Source of the DNA: Streptomyces sp. NBC_00353
GTDB lineage: Bacteria > Actinomycetota > Actinomycetes > Streptomycetales > Streptomycetaceae
Assembly: GCF_036108815.1 (NCBI RefSeq)
Contig: NZ_CP107985.1
Location: 1,736,001 to 1,800,000, forward strand
Reading direction: 5' to 3'
DNA length: 64,000 bases
The first letter of the stretch is position 1. Each line of letters starts with the position of its first letter. Made by a program: the position numbers and the translations under genes. The notes under the pieces are model-generated. The model made no database searches and was not told where the DNA came from. It saw only the letters and a program-made list of their open reading frames with translations. Positions 8,336 to 16,723 of this stretch are shown here, in pieces.

Positions 8336-8847
8336 ACGCCGGTCTGCCCGTCGACGAGTTCACGCACGACATCGAGGTGACCGTTGTGGCGGGAAATCTC
8401 TTCGATGAGGTGGAGGACCACCCAGCGCAGGTCCACGTGGCGGCCGTCGCCGATAGGACGTTCGGCAGTTGAGTTCAGGTCGCGGTCGGCCACCAGGCGG
8501 CGATAGCGGGCGCTCTGTTCCTCGTACTCGGCGAGAAGCTGGGGCAACGGGATGTCGACCGCTGTCCGCATCTCGGGGTCGGGGTCGTCGTCGGTCGCCG
8601 CCGTGAGCGGCCCCTCGGGCTCCTCACCGAGAAACATCACCTGGACCCAGTGATGCTCGACCCATCGCAGGTGGCTGATCAACCCGCACATCGTCATCAA
8701 CGGTGAATTCGGGAGCGGTGCCTTGCGGGCATCTTCCTCGGACACGCCCTGACACTTGGCTCGCGCCGTGTCACGGGCGTAATCCAGAAAGGTGGCCAAC
8801 TGCGTACGTTCGTCCCACGTGCGGGGTGTATCGGTTCGTTGTGTCAT
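8332..8847 (-). CDS. DinB-superfamily protein (DUF664 type)
   Basis: A 171-residue four-helix-bundle protein. The metal-binding histidines typical of the superfamily appear at LISHLRWVEHHWVQ and HLIEEISRHNGHLDVVRE. Members are thiol (mycothiol or bacillithiol)-dependent transferases or unassigned enzymes in actinomycetes. The ATG at 8847 is preferred; a GTG six codons upstream is also open. The stop codon is the CTA (minus-strand TAG) inside the right-hand CTAG target duplication of the neighbouring element. Confidence 0.75.
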   Translation of the reverse strand: MTQRTDTPRTWDERTQLATFLDYARDTARAKCQGVSEEDARKAPLPNSPLMTMCGLISHLRWVEHHWVQVMFLGEEPEGPLTAATDDDPDPEMRTAVDIPLPQLLAEYEEQSARYRRLVADRDLNSTAERPIGDGRHVDLRWVVLHLIEEISRHNGHLDVVRELVDGQTGV

Positions 8848-9345
8848 CGCGGGTGAGGTTCCCACAGCCCGGAGGCGGTGTCGCGTGATTTAGAAGCCGC
8901 GCAGGCAAGCGTGCAACCACCGCCTTGCGCCGGCACGGCCTGCAAGATCCGCCGGACAGACCCCAGAGACTCCTGACGCGATGACTTCGGACCCCGCAGC
9001 CCAGGGACGCCGGTAAGTTGCGCAGCTTGTTGAGCGGGTTGTCCGCGGCACTCGGGCCCCCGCGGAACTCTTTGCCCGACGTGCCCGGCGAGCGGCCAGT
9101 GTTCCCTGGTCGGACCCGCGATCGCCTCGTCCGCATGAGACTTCGTACGACATGTCGTTGAGTATTCACTCCTGCATCGCCCTGCCGCAGTCGCCGGCGA
9201 CAGTGAGCAGCCGGAACGAGCACGGACGTTCCTCTCAGCGTGCGCGCCCCCCTGGGCCTGTGAATCACTGTTTGCATACGCTGGCCCAGCCGTCCGCGTG
9301 ATGGCCGGATCCGTACGCCGCGCAGCACGTCAGGAGAGCACGCAG
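8848..9345. other. 498-bp gap with a second IS end
   Basis: No gene seen. On the minus strand 8963 down to 8944 matches the first 20 bases of the deleted IS element at about 18 positions (GGTCTGTCCG-CGG-TCTTG), so an inverted end of the same IS family is stranded here. The last 150 bases before the permease presumably contain its promoter, but I could not pick boxes with confidence. Confidence 0.45.
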
Positions 9346-11295
9346 ATGGCCACCACCGAACACGCTCGTACGAGTCGATTGCGGGCGTGGATGTTGGAGG
9401 GCCTGTCCGACATGGCCAGGCACCAGCAGGGGTCGCATGCCGAACCGGAGCCCGCGCACAAGGGGCAGCGGTGGTGGCGTGTGATGTGCCTGACCGGCGT
9501 CGACTACTTCTCCACGCTGGGCTATCAGCCGGGCATCGCCGCCCTTGCGGCCGGGCTCCTGTCCCCGGTGGCCACCATCGTGCTCGTGATCGTCACTCTG
9601 GCGGGCGCGCTGCCGGTCTACCGGCGGGTGGCCGAGGAGAGCCCGCGCGGCGAAGGATCGATCGCGATGCTGGAACGGCTGCTGTCGTTCTGGAAGGGCA
9701 AGCTGTTCGTCCTGACCCTGCTCGGCTTCGCCGCCACCGACTTCCTGATCACCATCACACTGTCGGCGGCGGACGCCTCCACCCACCTGGTGGAGAACCC
9801 GCACCTGACCGATGTGCTGCACGACAAGCAGATGCTGATCACGCTGCTGCTGGTCGCGCTGCTCGGGGCGGTGTTCCTCAAGGGCTTCCTGGAGGCCATC
9901 GGCGTCGCCGTCGTCCTGGTCGGGATCTACCTGGCCCTGAACGTAGTCGTCGTGGTGGTCGGCCTGTGGCACGTCGCCACCGCCGCGCACGTGGTCACCG
10001 ACTGGACCAGCGCCCTGACCACCGAGCACGGCAACGTCATCGCCATGGTCGGCGTCGCGCTGCTGGTCTTCCCGAAGCTGGCCCTTGGCCTGTCCGGCTT
10101 CGAGACCGGCGTCGCGGTCATGCCGCACGTCCAGGGCGACCCCGCCGACACCGAGGAGAAACCCACCGGGCGTATCCGGGGCACGAAGAAGCTGCTGACC
10201 ACCGCTGCGGTGATCATGAGCGTGTTCCTGATCTCCACCAGCTTCATCACCACCGTGCTCATCCCGGAGAAGGAGTTCGAGTCGGGCGGCCGGGCCAACG
10301 GCCGTGCACTCGCGTACCTGGCGCACGAGTACCTCGGAAACATCTTCGGCACGGTCTACGACGTCTCCACCATCGCCATCCTGTGGTTCGCCGGTGCCTC
10401 CGCCATGGCCGGGCTGCTCAACCTGATGCCCCGCTACCTGCCCCGGTACGGCATGGCCCCGCACTGGGCGCGCGCCGTGCGCCCGATGGTGATCGTCTTC
10501 ACCCTGGTGGCATTCCTGGTCACATGGATCTTCGACGCGGACGTCGACGCCCAGGGTGGTGCCTACGCCACCGGCGTCCTCGTGCTGATCAGTTCCGCCG
10601 CCATCGCCGTCACCATCGCCGCACGCAAGGCCGGCCAGCGCAACTGGACCATCGCCTTCGCCGTCATCTCGGCGATCTTCCTCTACACAACCGTCGTGAA
10701 CGTCATCGAGCGCCCCGACGGCGTGAAGATCGGTGCCTGCTTCATCGCCGGGATCATCCTCGTCTCACTGCTTTCACGACTCGCCCGCGCCTTCGAGCTG
10801 CGGGTCACCAGCGTGACCATGGACGACATGGCGGAACGTTTCGTGCGGGACATCGCCAGCCGCAGAATCCGGTTCATCGCCAATGAGCCCGACAACCGCG
10901 ACAAGGCCGAGTACCGCGACAAGATCGAGCAGATCCGTCACGACAACGACGTCCCGACCTCGGAGGACTTCGTCTTCGTCGAGGTCACCGTCCTCGACCC
11001 CTCGGAGTTCGAGGCGGGCCTGAACGTACGCGGCGAAGTCATGCACGGCCGCTACCGCGTCCTGACCCTGGAGAGCTCCTCCATCCCCAACGCCCTCGCC
11101 GCCCTGCTCCTGCACGTCCGCGACACCACCGGCTGCACCCCGCACATCTACTTCGAGTGGACCGAGGGCAACCCCTTCGCCAACTTCCTCCGTTTCTTCC
11201 TCTTCGGTCAGGGCGAGGTCGCCCCCGTCACCCGTGAGGTCCTCCGCGAGGCCGAACCCGACCCGGCCCGCCGCCCCCGTGTCCACGTCGGCTGA
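9346..11295 (+). CDS. APC-superfamily permease with cytoplasmic C-terminal domain
   Basis: A 649-residue membrane protein. An N-terminal cytoplasmic stretch leads into the conserved GVDYFSTLGYQPGIAALAAG, about 12 hydrophobic helices, and a soluble C-terminal about 180 residues without helices (from MDDMAERFVRD on). The architecture fits amino-acid/cation permeases of the APC superfamily often found near potassium genes; the substrate is not shown by the sequence. ATG 9346 is preceded by AGGAG about 10 bases upstream. It shares no operon with its neighbours. Confidence 0.75.
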   Translation: MATTEHARTSRLRAWMLEGLSDMARHQQGSHAEPEPAHKGQRWWRVMCLTGVDYFSTLGYQPGIAALAAGLLSPVATIVLVIVTLAGALPVYRRVAEESPRGEGSIAMLERLLSFWKGKLFVLTLLGFAATDFLITITLSAADASTHLVENPHLTDVLHDKQMLITLLLVALLGAVFLKGFLEAIGVAVVLVGIYLALNVVVVVVGLWHVATAAHVVTDWTSALTTEHGNVIAMVGVALLVFPKLALGLSGFETGVAVMPHVQGDPADTEEKPTGRIRGTKKLLTTAAVIMSVFLISTSFITTVLIPEKEFESGGRANGRALAYLAHEYLGNIFGTVYDVSTIAILWFAGASAMAGLLNLMPRYLPRYGMAPHWARAVRPMVIVFTLVAFLVTWIFDADVDAQGGAYATGVLVLISSAAIAVTIAARKAGQRNWTIAFAVISAIFLYTTVVNVIERPDGVKIGACFIAGIILVSLLSRLARAFELRVTSVTMDDMAERFVRDIASRRIRFIANEPDNRDKAEYRDKIEQIRHDNDVPTSEDFVFVEVTVLDPSEFEAGLNVRGEVMHGRYRVLTLESSSIPNALAALLLHVRDTTGCTPHIYFEWTEGNPFANFLRFFLFGQGEVAPVTREVLREAEPDPARRPRVHVG

Positions 11296-11479
11296 GCCGC
11301 GCGAGCACTGAACCGCAAAGTCGACCGGGCCTTCGGAGGTCGGGCGACGAGTTCGGTCCTCCTCCGGGGGCTGAGGCAGGATCGGGCTCGGTGTCGCACA
11401 AGACCGGGGTGGCCAGGAGGGCGGCGGCGAGGACGCCGATCGCGATGACGGCGAAGGTGGCGTTGAGCCAGTCGCACAC
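11228..11479 (-). CDS. possible small membrane protein, doubtful
   Basis: From a GTG at 11479 the first 28 residues form a credible membrane helix (LNATFAVIAIGVLAAALLAT). The rest is arginine/glycine-rich and runs antisense over the last 68 bases of the permease gene. It may be a truncated gene whose 5' part survives. It would be divergent from the MarR/GbsR regulator and share its palindrome. Confidence 0.25.
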   Translation of the reverse strand: MCDWLNATFAVIAIGVLAAALLATPVLCDTEPDPASAPGGGPNSSPDLRRPGRLCGSVLARLSRRGHGGGGPGRVRPRGGPHG

Positions 11480-11491
11480 GCGGCTACCAGC

Positions 11492-11525
11492 AACTGAGAT
11501 GACACATATTTCTGTTATCTCAGTT
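11492..11525. promoter_or_regulatory. palindromic operator and promoter of the MarR/GbsR gene
   Basis: Perfect 9-base arms AACTGAGAT and ATCTCAGTT are separated by 16 bases. Counting inward, the arms extend to 13 bases with one mismatch (ending ACA / TGT). The stretch is far more A/T-rich than its surroundings. A TATCTT box at 11534-11539 places transcription start at about the GTG at 11547, so the regulator mRNA may be leaderless. Confidence 0.6.
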
Positions 11526-11546
11526 TGGACTGCTATCTTTGACGGT

Positions 11547-12044
11547 GTGCCGCAGGATTCACAGTTGATCTTCGCCGACCACGTCGGCCGCTTCTATGCA
11601 CGCCAGTACGGCTTCCCGCCGATGGCTGGACGTCTGCTGGGATATCTGTTCGTCTGCGATCCGCCGCAGCAGACGATCGATGAGTTGAGCGACGCGTTGT
11701 TGGCGAGCCGCAGTGCCATCACTGGTGCGGTCAAACTGCTCGAGAACTATCGAATGGCGCGGCGAACGCGCGCCACCGGCGAGCGGGTGGACCGGGTGAG
11801 TCTGAATCCGGCGAGCCAGCAGCCGCAGAACTTCGATTCCGCCATCCATGACGAGCATGCGGCGCTGTTCCGGGAGGGGTTGGCACTGCTCGCCGATGCT
11901 CCGCCGGAGCGTCGTGCCCCGCTCGAGGAAATGGTCGCGCTGGCCGAGTTCCTCGGCGAGCGACTGCCCACGCTGCTGGATGAGTGGCATACACATCGCG
12001 ATGAGCTTCGAGCATCAGGAAAGCTGCCCACGCCGGGCGGATAG
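11547..12044 (+). CDS. MarR/GbsR-like winged-helix regulator
   Basis: A 165-residue regulator from GTG 11547 (VPQDSQLIFADHVGRFYARQ). The GbsR-type pattern is clear: YGFPPMAGRLLGYLFVCDPP, then the HTH TIDELSDALLASRSAITGAV and a wing with RATGERVDRV. The C-terminal half is helical and probably dimerises. Upstream frame could be open to 11391 but is low-quality and would run through the operator. The palindrome just upstream suggests autoregulation; the target may be the downstream repeat protein or the permease. Confidence 0.75.
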   Translation: MPQDSQLIFADHVGRFYARQYGFPPMAGRLLGYLFVCDPPQQTIDELSDALLASRSAITGAVKLLENYRMARRTRATGERVDRVSLNPASQQPQNFDSAIHDEHAALFREGLALLADAPPERRAPLEEMVALAEFLGERLPTLLDEWHTHRDELRASGKLPTPGG

Positions 12045-12120
12045 CAGAGAGACGCCCTGAGGGGACACGCCAGGCCCCGGGTGGCAGACCCGGGCCAAGA
12101 CCATTGGGAGGTTGCCAAAC

Positions 12121-12465
12121 ATGACTGACTCCGACCTGTCCGTCCTGCGGGAACGGGCCGAGAACGGTGACGAGACTGCGGTCGACGAGCTGATCGAACT
12201 GGCCACCGAACTTGACGACATGGGCGAACTGCGACGCCTCGCCGACAAGGGCAACACCACCGCCGCCGACCAATTGATCGAACTCGCCGCCGAGCACGGC
12301 AACATGGATGAGCTGCGGCGTCTTTCCGACGGCGGCAACGCCACCGCGACCGATCAGTTGATCGAACTCGCCACCGAGCTCGACGACATGGGCGAACTGC
12401 GACGCCTCGCCGACAAGGGCAACACCACCGCCGCCGAGCAGCTCATGGAACTCACCGCCGAGTAA
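12121..12465 (+). CDS. 28-residue tandem repeat protein
   Basis: An acidic 114-residue protein built of four units of 28 residues of the type LADKGNTTAADQLIEL plus a variable 12 (the last unit is partial). Each unit looks like a helical hairpin resembling Sel1/TPR-like repeats. Units 1-2 and 3-4 form a larger duplication: the DNA from 12214 recurs almost unchanged 168 bases later at 12382. GGGAGG sits 9 bases before ATG 12121. Function is unknown; a protein-interaction role is inference. It follows the MarR/GbsR gene by 76 bases and may be co-transcribed. Confidence 0.7.
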   Translation: MTDSDLSVLRERAENGDETAVDELIELATELDDMGELRRLADKGNTTAADQLIELAAEHGNMDELRRLSDGGNATATDQLIELATELDDMGELRRLADKGNTTAAEQLMELTAE

Positions 12466-12478
12466 CTGCCTGTTGTCG

Positions 12479-12509
12479 AGCCTCGGGCGGTCAGCTGATG
12501 GCCGAGGCT
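12479..12509 (+). terminator. hairpin after the repeat-protein gene
   Basis: AGCCTCGG and CCGAGGCT form perfect 8-base arms around a 15-base loop, 14 bases after the stop of the repeat-protein gene. There is no T run, as is usual in Streptomyces. It also lies downstream of the convergent kdpD. Confidence 0.45.
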
Positions 12510-12623
12510 TGCTCGGCGGCTGGTGCGCTGCCGCCGGCGGAGTCGCCGATCGAGCAGAGCGGCAGGCCGCTCGGCCTCCAGGAGCGCGGCCGGCACCATG
12601 AACGGCGTCCCGCAGCTCCTCCT

Positions 12624-15170
12624 TCAGGATGTGACTGCAGCCGGGAGGTCCGGGTGGGCCGAGGGATGGCCGACCGCGGCGGGCAGCGTCAGGACCATGG
12701 TCATGCCGCCGCCGGGGGTGTCCTCGGCGGTCAGCCTGCCGCCGATCGCCTCTGCGAACCCGCGGGCGACCGCGAGACCGAGGCCGACCCCGGCGCCGCT
12801 CGGGGCGTCTCCGTAGCGCTGGAACGGAGCGAAGATCCGGCCCTTCGCCTCGTCCGGGACGCCTGGACCGCGGTCCGTCACCCGGACTTCCACACGGTCG
12901 GCGATCGCGCTGGCCGAAACCACCACGGGCTCACCTTCGGGGGCGTACTTGACTGCGTTCTCGACGATGTTGGCGACGGTGCGCTCCAGCAGGCCCGGGT
13001 CGACCGCGACCATCGGAAGGTCTTCAGGGATGTCGAGAACGACGCTGTCTTCCGGTACGCCGCCGAGTGCCATCGGGACGACTTCGTCGACATAGATCTC
13101 GCGGATGATCGGGGTGACGGTTCCGGTCTGGAGGCGGGACATGTCGAGGAGGTTGCCGACAAGGTGGTCGAGCCGGTCCGCGCCCGCCTCGATGCCTTCG
13201 AGGAGCTCGGCGTGGTCCTCCTCGGACCACTCCACGTCGTCGGACCTGAGCGAGGAGACGGCGGCCTTGATGCCGGCCAGTGGCGTACGCAGGTCATGAC
13301 TGACGGCGGCGAGCAGGGCAGTGCGGATGCGGTTGCCCTCGGCCAGTTCACGTGCGTGCTCCGCCTCCCCGACCAGGCGCTGGCGGTCGAGTACCACGGC
13401 AGCCTGGGCGGCGAAGGCGGCCAGCACCCGGCGGTCCTCTGCGGGCAGGACACGGCCGGAGAGGGCCAGCGCCATGTGGTCGCCGACCGGCATGTCCACG
13501 TCCGCGTCCTCGGGGCGTGCGAGCGGACGGGCCGTCCCTGCGCTGCCGGTGCAGGTCCAAGGATCGACGTCGCTGTCGCGCTCCAGCAAGGCCACGGACT
13601 CCATATTGAAGATCTCGCGAACCTGTTCCAGGAGCGATTCCAGACTCGTCTCGCCACGCAGCACGTTGCCCGCGAGGAAGGAGAGGATCTCGGACTCGGC
13701 GCGCAGCCGGGCGGCCTGATGGGTGCGGCGGGCGGCCAGGTCCACGACAGAGGCGACCGAGACGGCCACGCCGACGAAGATCACGATAGCGACGATGTTC
13801 TTGGGGTCCGCGATGGTGAACTCGTGCAGCGGCGGGGTGAAGTAGTAGTTGAGCAGCAGTGAGCCGATGGCGACAGAGCCCAGTGCCGGGAGGAGCCCGC
13901 CGATCAGCGCCGCAGCCACCGTCAACGTCAGGTACAACAGCATGTCGTTGGCGAGGCCGACCTCTGGTGCGACGCCGTTGAGCAGGAGAGTGAGCAGGAC
14001 GGGGCCTGCGACACCGACGAGCCAGCCCCAGATGATCCGGGCTCGGCCCAGGCGGGCACCGCGGGCCACGGGCAGGCCCCTCCCCTTGGCTGCTTCTCCA
14101 TGGGTGACGATGTGGACGTCGAGGTCGGGTCCCGACTCACGGGCGACGGTGGCGCTGACGCCTGGGCCGAAGGCGTACTGCCACGTCCTGCGGCGGCTGA
14201 CGCCGAGCACGATCTGGGTTGCGTTCACACCACGCGCGAAGTCGAGCAGGGCGGACGGGACGTTATCGCCTATGACGTGGTGGAACGTGCCGCCGAGGTC
14301 CTCGACCAGGGTCCGCTGGGCCGCGAGCTCCTTGGGCGAGCCGGCGGTCAGGCCGTCGCTGCGGGCGATGTAGACCGCGAGCACCTCGCCGCCGGCGCCC
14401 TTCTCGGCGAGCCGGACGGCGCGGCGGATGAGCGTACGTCCCTCGGGGCCGCCGGTGAGACCGACCACGATGCGTTCGCGGGAGCCCCAGATCTTGGAGA
14501 CCCGGTGTTCGGTGCGGTACTCCTGCAAGTATTCGTCGACCCGGTCCGCCGTCCACAGCAGCGCCAACTCTCGCAGCGCGGTGAGGTTGCCGGGCCGGAA
14601 GTAATTGGAGAGGGCGGCGTCGACCTTGTCCGGCTTGTAGACGTTGCCGTGGGCCATCCGACGGCGCAGCGCCTGGGGTGACATGTCGACCAGCTCGATC
14701 TGGTCGGCGCGGCGGACCACCTCGTCGGGGACGGTCTCCCGCTGCCGTATTCCCGTGATCGACTCGACGACGTCGCCGAGCGACTCCAGGTGCTGGATGT
14801 TGACTGTGGAGACGACGTCGATGCCGGCCTGGAGCAGTTCTTCGACGTCCTGCCAGCGCTTGGCGTTGCGGGAACCTGGCACATTGGTGTGGGCGAGCTC
14901 GTCGACGAGGGCGACGGCCGGGCGGCGCTCCAGCACCGCATCGACGTCCATCTCGGTGAAGACGGTGTCGCGGTACTCGATCTCGCGGCGCTGAATCTGG
15001 TCGAGGCCGTGCAGCATTACTTCGGTGCGGGTCCGGTTGTGGTGTTCCACGAACGCAACCACACAGTCCGTGCCGCGTTCGATCCGGCGGTGCGCCTCGG
15101 AGAGCATCGCGTATGTCTTGCCGACACCGGGTGCCGCGCCGAGGTAGATCCGGAGCTTGCCGCGTCCCAT
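12624..15170 (-). CDS. kdpD: KdpD sensor histidine kinase of the kdp operon
   Basis: 848 residues. The KdpD domain starts at once with the Walker A GAAPGVGKTY (residues 11-20) and VDELAHTNVPG, followed by the universal-stress-like domain, four membrane helices (about 400-500), a GAF-like region, the H box SHDLRTPLAGIKA, the N box NIVENAVKYAP and G boxes. It senses low K+ or turgor and phosphorylates KdpE. The ATG at 15170 fits the family start. It lies 74 bases after kdpE in the same direction. It is clearly diverged from the orphan kinase at 3698-6274 though collinear with it. Confidence 0.92.
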   Translation of the reverse strand: MGRGKLRIYLGAAPGVGKTYAMLSEAHRRIERGTDCVVAFVEHHNRTRTEVMLHGLDQIQRREIEYRDTVFTEMDVDAVLERRPAVALVDELAHTNVPGSRNAKRWQDVEELLQAGIDVVSTVNIQHLESLGDVVESITGIRQRETVPDEVVRRADQIELVDMSPQALRRRMAHGNVYKPDKVDAALSNYFRPGNLTALRELALLWTADRVDEYLQEYRTEHRVSKIWGSRERIVVGLTGGPEGRTLIRRAVRLAEKGAGGEVLAVYIARSDGLTAGSPKELAAQRTLVEDLGGTFHHVIGDNVPSALLDFARGVNATQIVLGVSRRRTWQYAFGPGVSATVARESGPDLDVHIVTHGEAAKGRGLPVARGARLGRARIIWGWLVGVAGPVLLTLLLNGVAPEVGLANDMLLYLTLTVAAALIGGLLPALGSVAIGSLLLNYYFTPPLHEFTIADPKNIVAIVIFVGVAVSVASVVDLAARRTHQAARLRAESEILSFLAGNVLRGETSLESLLEQVREIFNMESVALLERDSDVDPWTCTGSAGTARPLARPEDADVDMPVGDHMALALSGRVLPAEDRRVLAAFAAQAAVVLDRQRLVGEAEHARELAEGNRIRTALLAAVSHDLRTPLAGIKAAVSSLRSDDVEWSEEDHAELLEGIEAGADRLDHLVGNLLDMSRLQTGTVTPIIREIYVDEVVPMALGGVPEDSVVLDIPEDLPMVAVDPGLLERTVANIVENAVKYAPEGEPVVVSASAIADRVEVRVTDRGPGVPDEAKGRIFAPFQRYGDAPSGAGVGLGLAVARGFAEAIGGRLTAEDTPGGGMTMVLTLPAAVGHPSAHPDLPAAVTS

Positions 15171-15244
15171 GGTTCCGATCTTTGCAGTTGAGGGGCTTGT
15201 TTGCAGGTCCGTGTCCGCCGCGGCCGGCCGGACCGCGGAGCGCC

Positions 15245-15928
15245 TCACATCTCGAAGCGGTAGCCCATACCTGGGGCAGTGATGAGATGCCGGGGATGCG
15301 AAGGGTCTGCCTCGAGTTTGCGACGCAGCTGGGCCATATAGACACGGAGATAGTTGGCCTGCGTGCCGTAGGTGGGGCCCCAGACTTCCTGCAGCAGTTG
15401 CTTCTGACCGACGAGTCGCCCGCGATGGTGGATCAGCACTTCCAGCAGATGCCATTCGGTCGGGGTGAGGCGGACGTCGCGCCCCTCCCGCTTGACCGTC
15501 TTCGTCAGCAGGTCGACGGTGAATGCCTCGGTCGCGACGATCACCGAATCATCGGTGGCCGGCGCAGCCGCAGCTCGACGGGATGCGGCCCGAAGCCGGG
15601 CCAGCAGTTCGTCCATGCTGAAGGGCTTGGTGATGTAGTCGTCGGCGCCCGCGTCGAGCACTACGACCTTCTCGTCGGAGGTCCGTCGGGCGGAGACCAC
15701 GAGGATCGGCGCCCGGCTCCAGCCGCGAAGTCCCTTGATCACGTCGATACCGTCCATGTCGGGCAGGCCCAGATCCAGCAGTACGACGTCCGGGGCGCGC
15801 GCGGCGGCCAGCCGAAGGGCCGTCCCTCCGTCGGAGGCGGCGTCCACCTCGTACTTGCGTGCCTTGAGATTGATCTCGAGAGCCCGTACGAGCTGTAGTT
15901 CGTCCTCCACCACCAGCACCCGCGTCAT
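15245..15928 (-). CDS. kdpE: KdpE response regulator
   Basis: 227 residues, OmpR/PhoB type. The receiver has acidic residues D9 (VVEDE), the phospho-acceptor D52 (LLDLGLPDMDG) and K101 (ITKPF). The winged-helix output domain contains LTPTEWHLLEVL and ends GMGYRFEM. It activates kdpFABC when phosphorylated by KdpD. It sits 115 bases after kdpC and before kdpD. The repeats at 20793-20841 are a candidate binding site. Confidence 0.92.
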   Translation of the reverse strand: MTRVLVVEDELQLVRALEINLKARKYEVDAASDGGTALRLAAARAPDVVLLDLGLPDMDGIDVIKGLRGWSRAPILVVSARRTSDEKVVVLDAGADDYITKPFSMDELLARLRAASRRAAAAPATDDSVIVATEAFTVDLLTKTVKREGRDVRLTPTEWHLLEVLIHHRGRLVGQKQLLQEVWGPTYGTQANYLRVYMAQLRRKLEADPSHPRHLITAPGMGYRFEM

Positions 15929-16043
15929 AGCTGTGCCGCCTTTCTGCTGTGCACGAGGAGTGTCGCGTCATGGACTGGGGAGGGAGCCGACGGCCCGGGG
16001 GTACTCCTCGGGCGCCGGCCTCCCGCCCACCGGCGTAAGACGA

Positions 16044-16718
16044 TCACTTCTCGGTGAGTTCCTTGAGTGCGATGTTGAGCTTGAGCACGTTGACCCGGGG
16101 CTCGCCCACGAAGCCGAGGGTGCGGCCGTCGGTGTTGTCCGCGACGAGCTTCTCGACCTGCTTGACGTCGAGGTTGTTCTCCTCTGCGACACGGTGAACC
16201 TGGAGCTCGGCGTACTCCGGGGAAATGTGCGGGTCGAGACCGGAGCCGGAGGAGGTGACGGCGTCGGCCGGCACGGCCGAGGGCTCCACCTCGTATGTGG
16301 CCGTGGAGTTGTCCTTGACGATGGCGGCCTTGGCGGCGGTGACCCAGTCGATCAGGTCCTTGTTGTCGCCGGACCGGTTGGTCGCGCCGGACAGGATCAA
16401 TGAGTACTGCGTGTTGACGCTGTTGCTGCCCAGCCCGTTGGAGGGACGCGGCTGGAACCACTTCAGGTCGGGACGGGCCGCCTCCTCCGCGTCGTTCGGG
16501 TCCTTCTTCGGCAGGTTGTACGTCTGGCCGATGAGTTCGGAGCCGACGACCTTGCCCCCCGACTTGATCTCGGAACCGTTGGCCTTGTCGTTGAACAGGG
16601 CCTGGCCCACCCCGGTGACAGCGAGCGGATAGAGGACGCCTGTCACGACGGTCAGGACGAGTAGAGCGCGGAGCGCCGCCCCGACCAACCGTGCGGTGCT
16701 GTTGACGGAACTGTTCAT
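16044..16718 (-). CDS. kdpC: K+-transporting ATPase subunit KdpC
   Basis: 224 residues with one N-terminal membrane helix (ALRALLVLTVVTGVLYPLAV) and the conserved periplasmic/extracellular domain: GSELIGQ, the family motif WFQPRPS, SSGSGLDPHISPEYA and VNVLKLNIAL at the end. It stabilises the KdpA-KdpB complex and raises ATP affinity. It starts 5 bases after kdpB stops, so they are co-translated. Confidence 0.95.
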   Translation of the reverse strand: MNSSVNSTARLVGAALRALLVLTVVTGVLYPLAVTGVGQALFNDKANGSEIKSGGKVVGSELIGQTYNLPKKDPNDAEEAARPDLKWFQPRPSNGLGSNSVNTQYSLILSGATNRSGDNKDLIDWVTAAKAAIVKDNSTATYEVEPSAVPADAVTSSGSGLDPHISPEYAELQVHRVAEENNLDVKQVEKLVADNTDGRTLGFVGEPRVNVLKLNIALKELTEK

Positions 16719-16723
16719 GGCGA

